A stretch of DNA of 64,000 nucleotides, taken from NCBI RefSeq assembly GCF_900116405.1, contig NZ_FPAQ01000014.1, positions 1 to 64,000 of the forward strand, read 5' to 3'. Shown here piece by piece: positions 30,458 to 39,920 of this stretch (position 1 is the stretch's first letter; each line of letters begins with the position of its first letter). A program made the position numbers and the translations under genes. The notes under the pieces are model-generated. The model was not told where the DNA came from, ran no database searches, and worked only from the letters and a program-made list of their open reading frames with translations. This DNA comes from Halomonas saccharevitans (GTDB taxonomy: Bacteria; Pseudomonadota; Gammaproteobacteria; Pseudomonadales; Halomonadaceae).

Positions 30458-30498
30458 TTCCGAGCCGGCACCTGCACGGTCACATCGGTCCGAACCTG

Positions 30499-30534
30499 CG
30501 CAGCCCCCGTCATGGCGGGGGCTGCGCTCTTTTC
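30499..30534 (+). terminator. Intrinsic terminator after pdxH
   Basis: CGCAGCCCCCG and CGGGGGCTGCG make an 11-bp stem with a 6-base loop, followed by CTCTTTTC. It lies between convergent pdxH and the acetyltransferase gene. Confidence 0.8.
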
Positions 30535-30554
30535 AGGGCCAGCGAGCGCCGGCG

Positions 30555-33302
30555 TCAGTCCGGCTGGCTCTCCAGGCGGTGGCGCTGCCACTCGCTCTCC
30601 GGCTCGTTGAGGCGCAGCACGGCGTCCACCACCTGCTCCTCCATGTTGTAACGCAGGCGAAAGCCCAGGTGCTTCATCAGCGAGCGCATCGGATGGTTGT
30701 CGACCATGATCTTGCCGATCATCTCCAGGGTGCCGACGCTCTGGCAGTAGCCGATCATCTTCTTCATCAGCAGGCTGCCGATGCCCAGCCCCTGCAGGTC
30801 GTCACGGATGATCACCGAGAACTCGGTGCGGATGTTGTCGGGGTCGTTCCACACCCTCACCACGCCGAGCATCTCCTTGGCGCCGTTCTCGCCCTTGTGT
30901 TCGGCGATGAAGGCCATCTGCCGGTCGTAGTTGATGTGCGAGAGGATCGACAGATCGCGCTGGGTGAGGTCGGCCTTGTTGTGGAAATAGCGAAAGCGGA
31001 TGCTTTCCTCGGAGAGCTGATCGTGAAAGCGAGTAATCAGCGGCGCGTCCTCGGCGCGGATCGGGCGCACCTCGACCTCCCAGCCGTTCTTCAGCGTGAA
31101 CCACTCACGCAGCTCCTCGGGATAGGGCATGATCGCGAAGCGCGCCGGCGTGCCGAGGTCCATGGCGAAGTCCACGGCCAGCAGGCCATCGCGATTGAGC
31201 ACCAGCGGGTTGAGTTCCAGCCCGCGCAGCTGCGGCAGGTCGCTGGCCATCTGCGACAGGGTCACCAGCAGTTCGCAGAGCCGCTCGAGGTCGCGCTCGG
31301 GATGGTTGGAGTGCTCGCGGATCAGCCGCGCCGCGTGAGTGCGCCCCACCACGTCCGCCGCCAGGCTCATGTTGAGCGGCGGCAGCGCCACCTGCCGGTC
31401 GGCCAGGATATTGACCTTGTAGCCGCCGATACCGAACACGATCACCGGACCGAACACCGGGTCGCGGGTGATGCCGGCGCACAGCTGCATGGAGTGCTTG
31501 CCGCGCTGCATGGCCTGCAGGCAGTACTCGCGAATCGCGAAGTCCGGGAACTTCTCCTGCACCCGGTCGCCCAAGCGCCCCACCGCCTCGGCGACCTGTT
31601 CCGGGGTCGCCAGGTCCTGGAGCAGGCCGGCGGAAATCTTGTGGGGGTGCTGGCGGTAGCGGAAGGGACGGCAGTTACCCTCGTGAATCACCTTGAGCGC
31701 CATCGGGCCATCGAAGGCGGCCGACGCCTCGGCCGCCTCCTCCGGCGTCTGGGGATAGCGGCTCGACGCCACCGGCAGCCCGTAGGCCTCGAGCACCTGC
31801 GCCGTCTCGGAATGTGAGAGGGTCTCGCGCCCCGCCTCGCGGGCCTCCTCGATCAGCTGCCGGCAGCGCCCGCGGATCTCCGGAGTCGTGGCGAAGGGCA
31901 GGCTCGGCGGAATCTCCTGGAGCAGCGCCTGCACGCGCTGGTAGTCCACCATGTGCATGAAGGCCTTGACCGCCTTTTCGGGGCTGAGATAGGTGGGAAT
32001 GCCCGCCAGGTTGCACTCGTGGCGGGCCGACAGCGCCTCGTGCAGGCCCATCCAGCTGGTCAGCAGGTTGCGCCGAAAGCGCTTGCGGGCGGCGATGATT
32101 GCCTGGGCGGTGGTCTTCGACGGGGCCTGCCGCGTCGGGGCATGCACCACCAGCACGGCGTCGACGCCGCGGTCGGCCGCCACGATCTCCAGCGCCTCAA
32201 CGAGCCGTTCCGGGGTGGCGTTGCCGCCCAGATCCACCGGGTTCTCGCCAGGCTTGCTCATATCGAAATCGTCGCGGCGCAGGGCATCGCGGGTCTCCTC
32301 GCTGAAGCTAGCCAGCCTGCCCCCGGCATTGATCAGCTTGTCGATGGCGAGCATCGCCGGCCCCAGGCCGTTGGAGACGATGGCCAGGCGATCGCCCTTC
32401 AAGGGCTTCACTCGCGACAGCGTCTCCAGGGCATCGAACAGCTCGTCGGAGTCATTGACCCGCACCACCCCGGCGCGGGCGAAGGCCGCATCGAAGATCT
32501 GGTCGCGATTGGCCACGCCTGGCGTCGGCGGAAGGCCCGAGATGTCGGATTCGGCAGTGCGCCCACTCTTGATGGCCAGCACCAGGCGGTTGCGCGACGC
32601 GTCGCGCAGCGCGGTCATGAAGTGCTGGGCATCCATGATGCGCTCGAGGTGGAGCAGGATCGCCTGGGCCGGCGAGAACTGGTTGATGTAGTCCATCAGG
32701 TCGGGCAGCAGCACATCGACGCTGTCGCCCACCGTCAGAAGGTGGGAGAAGCCGATGCCGCGACCGGCGGCCCAGTCGATCATGGCGTTGCCCAGCATCC
32801 CCGACTGGCCGAGATAGGCCACGCGGCCGGCCTTGACCGGCTGGCTGGCGTAAGAGGCATTAAGCTTGCGCCCGGGGACGATCAGCCCCATGCACTCGGG
32901 GCCGAGCACGCGGATGCCCGAGGCCCGGGCCGCGCCGAGCATGCGGCTGCGGATCGAGCCCTTGTCGCCGTGCTCGCGGTCGAGGTGAGCCCCGCCGGAG
33001 AGCACCAGCGCGGCCTTGACCCCGAAGCGGCCGAGGGTGTCGATCAGCTTGGGCACCGTCTGCACCGGTGAGCAGATCACCGCGAGGTCCGGCACCTCGG
33101 GAAGATGCGACACCCGGGTGACGCAGGGCGCCTCGAAGACCGCGTCGTAGCCCTTGGGATTGACCGCCCAGACGCTGCCGGGAAAGCCGCCCTCACGAAG
33201 GTTGCGGATCACCAGGCCACCCATGGAGTGGGGCTTCTCGGACGCACCGATCACCGCGATGGTGCCGGGCTCGAAGAAGTGGCGAAGAAAGCGCGTGCTC
33301 AA
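30555..33302 (-). CDS. Pat-type protein lysine acetyltransferase (acyl-CoA synthetase-like domains plus GNAT)
   Basis: 915 residues. The N-terminal part is a CoA-binding Rossmann domain (MSTRFLRHFFEPGTIAVIGASEKPHSMGGLVIRN). An ADP-forming ligase-like domain follows (about 150-450), then an ATP-grasp-like part (about 500-700). The C-terminal GNAT domain (about 750-890) has VRVWNDPDNIRTEFSVIIRDDLQGLGIGSLLMKKMI with the acetyl-CoA loop. This is the PatZ/YfiQ (Pka) layout, which acetylates acyl-CoA synthetases and so controls acetate and propionate use. An HDAC-like gene is divergent 111 bp away and prpE lies 30 kb on. Confidence 0.93.
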   Translation of the reverse strand: MSTRFLRHFFEPGTIAVIGASEKPHSMGGLVIRNLREGGFPGSVWAVNPKGYDAVFEAPCVTRVSHLPEVPDLAVICSPVQTVPKLIDTLGRFGVKAALVLSGGAHLDREHGDKGSIRSRMLGAARASGIRVLGPECMGLIVPGRKLNASYASQPVKAGRVAYLGQSGMLGNAMIDWAAGRGIGFSHLLTVGDSVDVLLPDLMDYINQFSPAQAILLHLERIMDAQHFMTALRDASRNRLVLAIKSGRTAESDISGLPPTPGVANRDQIFDAAFARAGVVRVNDSDELFDALETLSRVKPLKGDRLAIVSNGLGPAMLAIDKLINAGGRLASFSEETRDALRRDDFDMSKPGENPVDLGGNATPERLVEALEIVAADRGVDAVLVVHAPTRQAPSKTTAQAIIAARKRFRRNLLTSWMGLHEALSARHECNLAGIPTYLSPEKAVKAFMHMVDYQRVQALLQEIPPSLPFATTPEIRGRCRQLIEEAREAGRETLSHSETAQVLEAYGLPVASSRYPQTPEEAAEASAAFDGPMALKVIHEGNCRPFRYRQHPHKISAGLLQDLATPEQVAEAVGRLGDRVQEKFPDFAIREYCLQAMQRGKHSMQLCAGITRDPVFGPVIVFGIGGYKVNILADRQVALPPLNMSLAADVVGRTHAARLIREHSNHPERDLERLCELLVTLSQMASDLPQLRGLELNPLVLNRDGLLAVDFAMDLGTPARFAIMPYPEELREWFTLKNGWEVEVRPIRAEDAPLITRFHDQLSEESIRFRYFHNKADLTQRDLSILSHINYDRQMAFIAEHKGENGAKEMLGVVRVWNDPDNIRTEFSVIIRDDLQGLGIGSLLMKKMIGYCQSVGTLEMIGKIMVDNHPMRSLMKHLGFRLRYNMEEQVVDAVLRLNEPESEWQRHRLESQPD

Positions 33303-33413
33303 GCCAGGACCTCCCTGCGCGGGGGCTCGCCCCGTCGCGTTTACGACTTATGGACACTGTCCGGCAGGCGGGCGTCACGATTAAGGTGACTTCAGCCTTT
33401 CCGGAGCCAGCGC

Positions 33414-34349
33414 ATGATCACCGCCTACATTACCCACCCAGACTGTCAGTTGCACCACATGGGGCCCGAACATCCCGAGAGCCCCCTGCGACTGGACGCC
33501 ATACGCGCACGCCTGATGCTCTCGGGCGTCTTGCAGCAGACCATGCAGTCGGATGCCAAGGAGGCGACCGAGGAGCAGCTGGCCCGAGTACACCCCCTGC
33601 GCCACCTGCGCGCCCTGGACAAGTGTGTGCCGGAGCATGGCATCGTCACCCTGGACAGCGACACCATGATGAACCCTGACAGCCTCACGGCGGCGAAGAT
33701 GGCCGCCGGCGCGGTCGTTCGGGGCGTCGACCAGGTGTTTCGCCGCCAGGCCGACAATGTCTTCTGTGCGGTTCGCCCCCCCGGCCACCATGCCGAGGCC
33801 ACCGACGCCATGGGTTTCTGCTTCTACAACAACGTGGCGGTAGGCGCCGCCCATGCTCGAGCCAAGTATGGCGCGCGCCGGATCGCGATCCTCGACTTCG
33901 ACGTGCACCAGTGCAACGGCACCATCGACATCTTCAAGGATGACCCCGACGTGCTGGTCTGCACCAGCTTCCAGTACCCCTTCTACCCCTGGCGCTACCT
34001 GCGCAGCGAATGGCAGAACGTGGTCAACACGCCGCTGTCGGGCGGCACCGACAGCGCCGCCTTCCGTCGCGCCATCGAGGACGACTGGCTGCCCGCCCTG
34101 CACGCCTTCAAGCCCGATATCGTGCTGGTCTCGGCGGGCTTCGACGCCCACCGCGAGGATCCCATGGCCGAGCTCTGCCTGGAGGACGAAGACTTCTACT
34201 GGGTCACCCATCTGGCGCTGGAGATCGCCGCCCTGTATGCCGACGGCCGCCTGGTCTCGGTGCTGGAGGGCGGCTACGACCTGGACTCCCTGGGGCGCAG
34301 CGCCGAGGCTCACCTCACCGCCCTGCTCGGTCTGCCGTTCAGCGGCTGA
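33414..34349 (+). CDS. Histone deacetylase-like amidohydrolase
   Basis: 311 residues with the arginase/deacetylase fold. Zinc and catalytic residues are present: RPPGHHAE (His125-His126), DFDVHQCNGT (Asp163, His165), GFDAHREDP, and EGGYDLDSLGRS near the end. Bacterial class members remove acyl groups from lysine or polyamines. The divergent partner is a protein acetyltransferase, so the pair could be writer and eraser; this is inference from position. It could also be an acetylpolyamine amidohydrolase. The start MITAYITHPDCQLHHMGPEHPESPLR fits the family. Confidence 0.92.
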   Translation: MITAYITHPDCQLHHMGPEHPESPLRLDAIRARLMLSGVLQQTMQSDAKEATEEQLARVHPLRHLRALDKCVPEHGIVTLDSDTMMNPDSLTAAKMAAGAVVRGVDQVFRRQADNVFCAVRPPGHHAEATDAMGFCFYNNVAVGAAHARAKYGARRIAILDFDVHQCNGTIDIFKDDPDVLVCTSFQYPFYPWRYLRSEWQNVVNTPLSGGTDSAAFRRAIEDDWLPALHAFKPDIVLVSAGFDAHREDPMAELCLEDEDFYWVTHLALEIAALYADGRLVSVLEGGYDLDSLGRSAEAHLTALLGLPFSG

Positions 34350-34499
34350 TCGATGTTTCTTGCTGGCAAGAAACGCGCAGGTATGAAGGACAGGAGCAAA
34401 AGGCGCCGATGAACGCCGTCGGTGGGGCGATGGCCCCGGCGGGTGTGATAGGCTTGAGGAAACCTCGTTTCCGATAGTGAACCAGACAGTGATCCACGC

Positions 34500-35135
34500 A
34501 TGACCGCCACCACCGATCAGGGCGCCGCCCTGCGCATCGCCGCCGGCCGCAAGCCCTTCGTCGAACCGCTGCGCCTGGGCGAGCGCGTGAAGGAGATCCG
34601 CCTGGCCAACCAGTGGACGCTGGAGGACGTCAGCCAGCGCACGGGGCTCGCCCGCTCGACGCTCTCCAAGATCGAGAACGACCAGATCTCGCCGACCTTC
34701 TCCGCGGTGCAGAAGCTGATCGACGGCCTGGGCATCGACCTGCCTCAACTGCTCTCGCCGCCCAAGGTCCAGGCCCGCACCATGGGGCGCCGCGACCTGA
34801 CGCGTCGCGGCCACGGTGAACGCCACCCCACCCCGACCTACGAACACGAGCTGCTCAGCTGCGAGCTCGCCCAGAAGCGCATGATCCCCTTCAAGACCAT
34901 CGTGCGGGCCCGCGCCTTCGACGAGTTCACCGAATGGGTGCGCCACGACGGCGAGGAGTTCCTGATGGTGCTCGAGGGGGAGATCCGGCTCTATACAGAG
35001 TACTACGAGCCGCTGAGCCTGACCGACGGCGACAGCATCTACTTCGACAGCGCCATGGGGCACGCCCTGGTGTCGACCAGCGAGGCCGACGCCGTCGTGC
35101 TGTCGGTCTGTACCCGGGGCGACGGCACCCCCTGA
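34500..35135 (+). CDS. XRE-cupin transcriptional regulator
   Basis: 211 residues. The helix-turn-helix (about 27-81) is LGERVKEIRLANQWTLEDVSQRTGLARSTLSKIENDQISPTFSAVQKLIDGLGIDL. A cupin barrel follows (about 130-205: VRHDGEEFLMVLEGEIRLYTEYYEPLSLTDGDSIYFDSAMGHALVST). Such regulators sense a small molecule in the cupin and often control amino acid, polyamine or acyl catabolism. The target cannot be read; the upstream deacetylase gene lies 150 bp away in the same direction. Confidence 0.9.
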   Translation: MTATTDQGAALRIAAGRKPFVEPLRLGERVKEIRLANQWTLEDVSQRTGLARSTLSKIENDQISPTFSAVQKLIDGLGIDLPQLLSPPKVQARTMGRRDLTRRGHGERHPTPTYEHELLSCELAQKRMIPFKTIVRARAFDEFTEWVRHDGEEFLMVLEGEIRLYTEYYEPLSLTDGDSIYFDSAMGHALVSTSEADAVVLSVCTRGDGTP

Positions 35136-35195
35136 GGCTCCATCGCTAGAGTTTCACTTTCGCCACCTCACGTTCTAAGCCCCACGATCAATTCC

Positions 35196-36041
35196 TCAGG
35201 CTCGAGCCCGGTCACCCGGGCGGCGCGTCGGTATCGCGTCGAGTTCGAGCCGTCCCGCGCCATGGATGGCCTGGAAGTGACGCCCCTTGGCGCGAGCGAT
35301 CAGCAGCACGCCGAAGCGCTCGGCCAGCTCCACGCCCTTCTGGGTGACGCCCGAGCGTGACACCAGCACGCCGATGCCCATCTGCGCCACCTTGAGCACC
35401 ATCTCCGAGGTCAGGCGCCCGGTGGTGTAGAAGATATCGGCGTCGCCGCTGTCGGCCTCGGCGAGCCACTGACGCCCCGCCAGGGTATCCACGGCATTGT
35501 GGCGCCCGACGTCCTCGACGAAGTCCAGCACCGCCTCCTGGCGGCACAGCGCACAGCCATGCACCGCGCCGGCGCTGCGATAGGTCTCGTTATAGGCTCC
35601 CAGGTTATCCAGCAGCCGATAAAGCACCGACTGGCGCATCACCGTGGCCGGCAGCGGGCTCAGCGCGGTCGCCTCGAGCAGACGGCCGAAGACCGTACCC
35701 TGGCCGCAGCCGGTGGTCACGGTGCGCTGACCCAGGCGCTCCTCCAGATCCTCCGGCAGGCGACGGGTCACGACCGCCGCCGCCTCGACCTCCCAGTCCA
35801 CCTGCACCGCCTGAAGATCTCGCGCCTCACCGAGCAAGCCCTGGTTGCGCAGGTAGCCCACCACCAGCGCCTCGGGATCGGCTCCGAGGGTCATGAGCGT
35901 GACGATCTCGCGCCTGTTCAGATAGACGGTGAGGGCCCGTTCCGCGGCGATCGCCTGGCGCTGCGGCTCGCCGAACTCGTTCAGCACCTCGATTTCCAGG
36001 GTGGCGGGCAGGCGCGCCCGGCTCAGGCTGATGTCGTGCAT
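35196..36041 (-). CDS. fdhD: Formate dehydrogenase accessory sulfurtransferase FdhD
   Basis: 281 residues. Family signatures are present: the sulfur-carrying pair Cys163-x-x-Cys166 in VHGCALCRQEAVLDFVEDVGRHNAVDTLAG, and FYTTGRLTSEMVLKVAQMGIGVLVSRSGVTQKGVELAE. FdhD moves sulfur from the IscS desulfurase to the molybdenum cofactor of formate dehydrogenase, which is needed for activity. It is divergent from the fdh operon, and the shared 223-bp region holds an AT-rich inverted repeat. Confidence 0.95.
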   Translation of the reverse strand: MHDISLSRARLPATLEIEVLNEFGEPQRQAIAAERALTVYLNRREIVTLMTLGADPEALVVGYLRNQGLLGEARDLQAVQVDWEVEAAAVVTRRLPEDLEERLGQRTVTTGCGQGTVFGRLLEATALSPLPATVMRQSVLYRLLDNLGAYNETYRSAGAVHGCALCRQEAVLDFVEDVGRHNAVDTLAGRQWLAEADSGDADIFYTTGRLTSEMVLKVAQMGIGVLVSRSGVTQKGVELAERFGVLLIARAKGRHFQAIHGAGRLELDAIPTRRPGDRARA

Positions 36042-36138
36042 CCACGGCTCCTCGACAGAACGTTGACTCTCGATGATGGCACTCCCGACCGACGCTGTCT
36101 TTACTGGGTAAGTATTCGTTGATGCTGGGCAGTGTCTT

Positions 36139-36164
36139 TTATATCAATATTTTCTGTAATATAA
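36139..36164. promoter_or_regulatory. AT-rich nested inverted repeat between fdhD and the fdh operon
   Basis: TTATAT and ATATAA bracket 14 bp that contain a second inverted pair, ATATT and AATAT. It lies in the divergent promoter region. An operator is likely, but the arm spacing does not fit the known ModE site. Confidence 0.4.
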
Positions 36165-36264
36165 GCGTCGCCGGCACTATCCACTCTCGCGATCTGTCAT
36201 AGAGTGGTAGGCCGAATGGCAACGCAGCCCACTCCACCACGTCCGGCCCCGGAGAAACTGACCC

Positions 36265-36696
36265 ATGGCGTCGACCAGCAGCACTCGTTCTCTGAGCTTC
36301 GAGGTCGTCGGCGAGCCGCTCACCATCAAGGGCTTTACCACGACCCGCTGGCGCATCGCGGATCTCGCGCCCGGTGATACCGGTTCCTGCCGGCTGAGTC
36401 TGCAGCTCTACATGACCGAACGTGCGGCCTACCGTTTCAACCTGACGAGCCGCACGCCGCGACTGTTCGTGCGAGCCGGCGAGGCGGGGGGGACGCCGAG
36501 CCCCGATGCCATCACCGCCAGCCAGGACGTCGCCGCCGGCTGGCTCGACGGCGAGCATCGCGTACTCGAGGTCGATATGCCGCTCGCCATCCAGGCCTGG
36601 ATCGAGGCCTACCTCGCCCACCACGGCGAAGCGCCCGAGGAGGGCCGCAAGAAGAAGCGCAAGGGCGCCGGTCGCGCCCGGGAGATCGAGTCATGA
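36265..36696 (+). CDS. DUF3305 protein of the formate dehydrogenase operon
   Basis: 143 residues. The fold is unknown; recognisable parts are TTTRWRIADLAPG, then QLYMTERAAYRFNLTSRTPRLFV and GWLDGEHRVLEVDMPLAIQAWIEAYLAHH. The C-terminus is Lys/Arg-rich. It is the first gene of the operon, and its stop overlaps the DUF3306 start (ATGA). DUF3305/DUF3306 genes occur with this FDH type in proteobacteria, and their role is unproven. Confidence 0.9.
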   Translation: MASTSSTRSLSFEVVGEPLTIKGFTTTRWRIADLAPGDTGSCRLSLQLYMTERAAYRFNLTSRTPRLFVRAGEAGGTPSPDAITASQDVAAGWLDGEHRVLEVDMPLAIQAWIEAYLAHHGEAPEEGRKKKRKGAGRAREIES

Positions 36697-37313
36697 GCCG
36701 GCTGGAGCGCTGGTCGCGCCTCAAGCGCGGTGACACGCAGGAGGCTCCGGCCTCCTCTGCATCCGCCGAGGGCGAGTGGCCGCTCGAGGCCGACGGCCAA
36801 GACGGCCGAGAGGAAGACGCTCGCGAGGACGACTCACCGGAGACCCTCGAGCCGGGCAGCCTGGATCATACCCTCCCCGACCCCGACACCCTGCCCCCTG
36901 GCAGCGATATCAAGGCCTACCTGGTCTCGGGGGTCAGCGCGGGGCTTCGCAAGCGCGCCCTGCGTCGCCTCTTCGCCGCCAGCCACTACGGCGTGCGGGA
37001 TGGCCTCGACGACTATGACGACGACTTCCGGGAGAAGCTGAAGCCGCTGGCCGACGACGTGGCCGAACGGCTGCGCCAGTGGACCCGTCAGACGCCCGAC
37101 GATGAGACGACAGAAGACGCGGCAACGGCCGATAGCGTGTCGACAGAGACAGATCAGACGGACACGGGTCCGATCGACCTCGAACAGGATGAGTCGACCG
37201 ACGAAGAAGAGACCACGGCGCATGAGGGGAATAGGGAAGAGGCCGACGATCCCTCATACGGCCCCGCGCCGGCGTCTCATTCAGATCAACGAGCCCCTGA
37301 GTCACGTCACTGA
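36693..37313 (+). CDS. DUF3306 protein of the formate dehydrogenase operon
   Basis: 206 residues. It begins MSRLERWSRLKRG, the family start, and the conserved core is LVSGVSAGLRKRALRRLFAASHYGVRDGLDDYDDDFRE (about 75-115). The C-terminal third is acidic and Thr/Glu/Asp-rich and looks disordered, longer than usual. Coupled to DUF3305. A 195-bp gap with a palindrome separates it from the ferredoxin gene. Confidence 0.88.
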   Translation: MSRLERWSRLKRGDTQEAPASSASAEGEWPLEADGQDGREEDAREDDSPETLEPGSLDHTLPDPDTLPPGSDIKAYLVSGVSAGLRKRALRRLFAASHYGVRDGLDDYDDDFREKLKPLADDVAERLRQWTRQTPDDETTEDAATADSVSTETDQTDTGPIDLEQDESTDEEETTAHEGNREEADDPSYGPAPASHSDQRAPESRH

Positions 37314-37415
37314 GGCAGACAGGCCGGCATGGCGATCCGCTCGAGATATGCCCGGAGCACCGCCGCTACCGCGATGAGGACATCCTCCGAGGGGCAGGAT
37401 TAGACCAAGGGAGCG

Positions 37416-37432
37416 TTTGCAAGCTTTGCAAA
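37416..37432. promoter_or_regulatory. Perfect palindrome upstream of fdh ferredoxin gene
   Basis: TTTGCAA-GCT-TTGCAAA, 7-bp arms, in the 195-bp gap between DUF3306 and the ferredoxin gene, 77 bp before the start. Suggests an internal regulated promoter. Confidence 0.55.
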
Positions 37433-37508
37433 TTCGACCAAGACTTGATGATCAGCCAATAAAAAAACCGATAAGGCGCCCACAGCACGCACGCAACCGT
37501 GAGACTGC

Positions 37509-39236
37509 ATGAACCAGCACATCGAACTGATGCCGGTAGACGACGACCGCAACCGGCAGGCCAGAGAAGCCGCACGACGTCGCGTCTCCTGGCCCGTCAA
37601 TCTCAGCCCCGCCCGCGTCAGCTATCAGAGTGACGGCCACGCCCTGATTCTCGGTGACGAACGCAGCGTGCGGCGTGCCGCCAGCGCCCTGATGGCAAAG
37701 GGTCTCGCGACTCCCGTCCTGCTGGTCACCGCCCCCCTCCATGAAGAGGCCGGCGGCGACGCCGGCAGTGATGAAGAATATGAGGCCCTGCTCGCCGCTA
37801 CCGCCGATCTCGCCTGCCAGTCGCTGTCACGCGCCCAGGCGCGGGCACTGACCATCGAGGGCTATCTGGGACACTTCAGCGTCAGTGTGCCCGATGGCGA
37901 CGGCGTGCTGGATCTCGCCCGGGCGCTTGCCGAGCGCGCGCATTTCGATCTGATCCTCGACCTTGCTGCGACGCCGGCCCTCACCCTCGAGCTCCCCCCG
38001 CCCGGCTACGTCGCCATGGACTGGCAGGACGCTGATCGCGACGAGCGTCTCGAGGCTTTCGCCGGGCTGGTCGGCGAATTCGACAAGCCGCGCTACTTCC
38101 AGATCGACAACGACCTCTGCGCCCATGCCAGCAGCGGCAACACGGGCTGCACCCGCTGTCTCGACGTCTGTCCCGCCGATGCCGTCAAAAGCCACCAGGG
38201 CCGCATCGAGGCGTGGATCGAGATCGACCCCTTCCGCTGCCACGGCGTGGGCAGCTGCAGCAGCGCCTGTCCCACAGGGGCCATCCAGTTTCGCCTGCCC
38301 GAGACCGCCCGCCAACAGGACACCCTGTTGGGTTGGCTCGCCGCCTACCGCGAGGCCGGCGGCACGGCGCCGGTGGTGCGCTTCGCCGAGGCGAGCGACC
38401 TGGAGACCGAGGAAGAAGCGGCGGGCCATGTGCTCGACGTACCTCTCGAAGAGCTCGGTGCCGCCGGTCACGATCAGTGGCTGACGGCTCTGGCCGCCGG
38501 CGCCGCCGAGGTCCGAATCCAGCGCCATTCGCGCATGCCCGAGCGTCTGACCCGTTTCATCGACGACCAGCTCGCCCAGGCGCACGCCCTGTTAATGGCC
38601 CTCGGCCACTCGGCCACTCGCATCGTCGTCCTCGCGGACGGTGACGCGGCGGCCCGCGACGCCCTTCCACTCGAACCGCCGTTGACGCAGGCGCCGCCGG
38701 TGCTGGAAGGCCATGACAAGCGCCGTCGGCTCAACGCCGTGCTCGAGCATCTGGCGAGCCTGGGAGCCCCCGACGGCCAGCGTCACCGGATGCCATCCGG
38801 CGCCGCCTATGGCGACATCGTGGTCGATCGCGACGCCTGCACCCTGTGCATGGCCTGCGTGTCCAACTGCCCGACGCCGGCGCTGGCCGCCGGCGACGCA
38901 AGCCCGATGCTGAGCTTTCGCGAGGCCGACTGCGTGCAGTGCGGGCTCTGCGCCGAGGCCTGTCCGGAGCAGGCGATCACCCTGCACCCTGGCTTCCTGG
39001 CCGACGCCCAGCGCGGCGAGCGCGAGGTTCGCCACGAGGAGCCCGCCTTCCCGTGCATCCGCTGCGGCAAGCCCTTCGCCACCGTCAGCACCGTTGAGAC
39101 CATCAAGGCCAAGCTCGCCAACCACCCTTACTTCGCCGGCGACGCCCTGGCCCGCCTGGAGATGTGCGAAGACTGTCGCGTCAAGGACGTCTGGCAGGAC
39201 ATGGCCCGCAACCCCGAATCGCAGCTGAAGGTATGA
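37509..39236 (+). CDS. Polyferredoxin with four 4Fe-4S clusters
   Basis: 575 residues. Four cluster motifs are visible: two near 200-255 (TGCTRCLDVCPADAV and CHGVGSCSSACPTGAI) and two near 440-490 (CTLCMACVSNCPTPAL and CVQCGLCAEACPEQAI). A final cysteine region, CIRCGKP and CEDCRVKD, follows. There is no signal peptide, so it is cytoplasmic. It probably carries electrons linked to formate oxidation or enzyme maturation. The torD-like gene starts 4 bp later. Confidence 0.9.
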   Translation: MNQHIELMPVDDDRNRQAREAARRRVSWPVNLSPARVSYQSDGHALILGDERSVRRAASALMAKGLATPVLLVTAPLHEEAGGDAGSDEEYEALLAATADLACQSLSRAQARALTIEGYLGHFSVSVPDGDGVLDLARALAERAHFDLILDLAATPALTLELPPPGYVAMDWQDADRDERLEAFAGLVGEFDKPRYFQIDNDLCAHASSGNTGCTRCLDVCPADAVKSHQGRIEAWIEIDPFRCHGVGSCSSACPTGAIQFRLPETARQQDTLLGWLAAYREAGGTAPVVRFAEASDLETEEEAAGHVLDVPLEELGAAGHDQWLTALAAGAAEVRIQRHSRMPERLTRFIDDQLAQAHALLMALGHSATRIVVLADGDAAARDALPLEPPLTQAPPVLEGHDKRRRLNAVLEHLASLGAPDGQRHRMPSGAAYGDIVVDRDACTLCMACVSNCPTPALAAGDASPMLSFREADCVQCGLCAEACPEQAITLHPGFLADAQRGEREVRHEEPAFPCIRCGKPFATVSTVETIKAKLANHPYFAGDALARLEMCEDCRVKDVWQDMARNPESQLKV

Positions 39237-39240
39237 CCGC

Positions 39241-39843
39241 ATGAACGAGCTGAATGAAAGCGATGCGCTGCGAGCCGATGTCTACCGGCTGCTAGCCAGG
39301 CTGCTGCGCGAGGCCCCTGATGCCGCGCTGCTCGACTGGCTGGCGGCACTGGAGGTCGAGGCCGACGGCACCCTGCTCGCCGAGCGCTGGGGGGCACTGA
39401 TCGAGGCGGCGCGCGACACCACCGCCGAGGCGCAGGCACGCGCCCACTTCCGCCACCTGATCGGGGTGGTGCAGGGCGACGTCACGCCGTACGCCTCCTG
39501 GTACCGCAACGGCGAGCTGATGGACGCAGCATTGGTCGCGCTGCGCCGGGACCTCAAGGCGCTGGGGTTCCAGCGCGCCGAGCACAGCCACGACCCCGAG
39601 GACCACCTCGCCGCGCTGGCGGAGGTGATGGCGATGCTGATCGAGGCTCGCTCACCGGAAGAGGCCCGCTTCTTCATGGCCCATCTCGCCCCTTGGGCCG
39701 CAGACTGCCTCGCCGACCTCGGCCGGGTCGACACCCTCTTCCAGGCGCGCCTGGGGCAGCTCGGTCAGGCCTTCATCGAGCAGGAGGGGCGACGCCTCGA
39801 GGCACAGACTCAACAGCATCCGGTGCGGATCGTCGAACCCTGA
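39241..39843 (+). CDS. TorD-family chaperone for formate dehydrogenase
   Basis: 200 residues, all-helical. The family motifs are DVYRLLARLLREAPDAALLDWLAAL, then DVTPYASWYRNGELMDAALVALRRDLKALG and DPEDHLAALAEVMAML. TorD-like chaperones hold Tat-exported molybdoenzymes until the cofactor is in place. It lies between the ferredoxin and the Tat-signal genes. The target is surely the following FdhA by position. Confidence 0.9.
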   Translation: MNELNESDALRADVYRLLARLLREAPDAALLDWLAALEVEADGTLLAERWGALIEAARDTTAEAQARAHFRHLIGVVQGDVTPYASWYRNGELMDAALVALRRDLKALGFQRAEHSHDPEDHLAALAEVMAMLIEARSPEEARFFMAHLAPWAADCLADLGRVDTLFQARLGQLGQAFIEQEGRRLEAQTQQHPVRIVEP

Positions 39844-39920
39844 CGCCGCACTGCACACCGTGACAGCACCATAACGACAGAGCCCGTCAGGGCCCGACGG
39901 CAGACACAGGAGAGATCCCC

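Noticed and set aside
36139-36164. ModE binding site
   Set aside because: The TTATAT/ATATAA spacing is 14 bp, not the 8 bp I recall from the known ModE operator.
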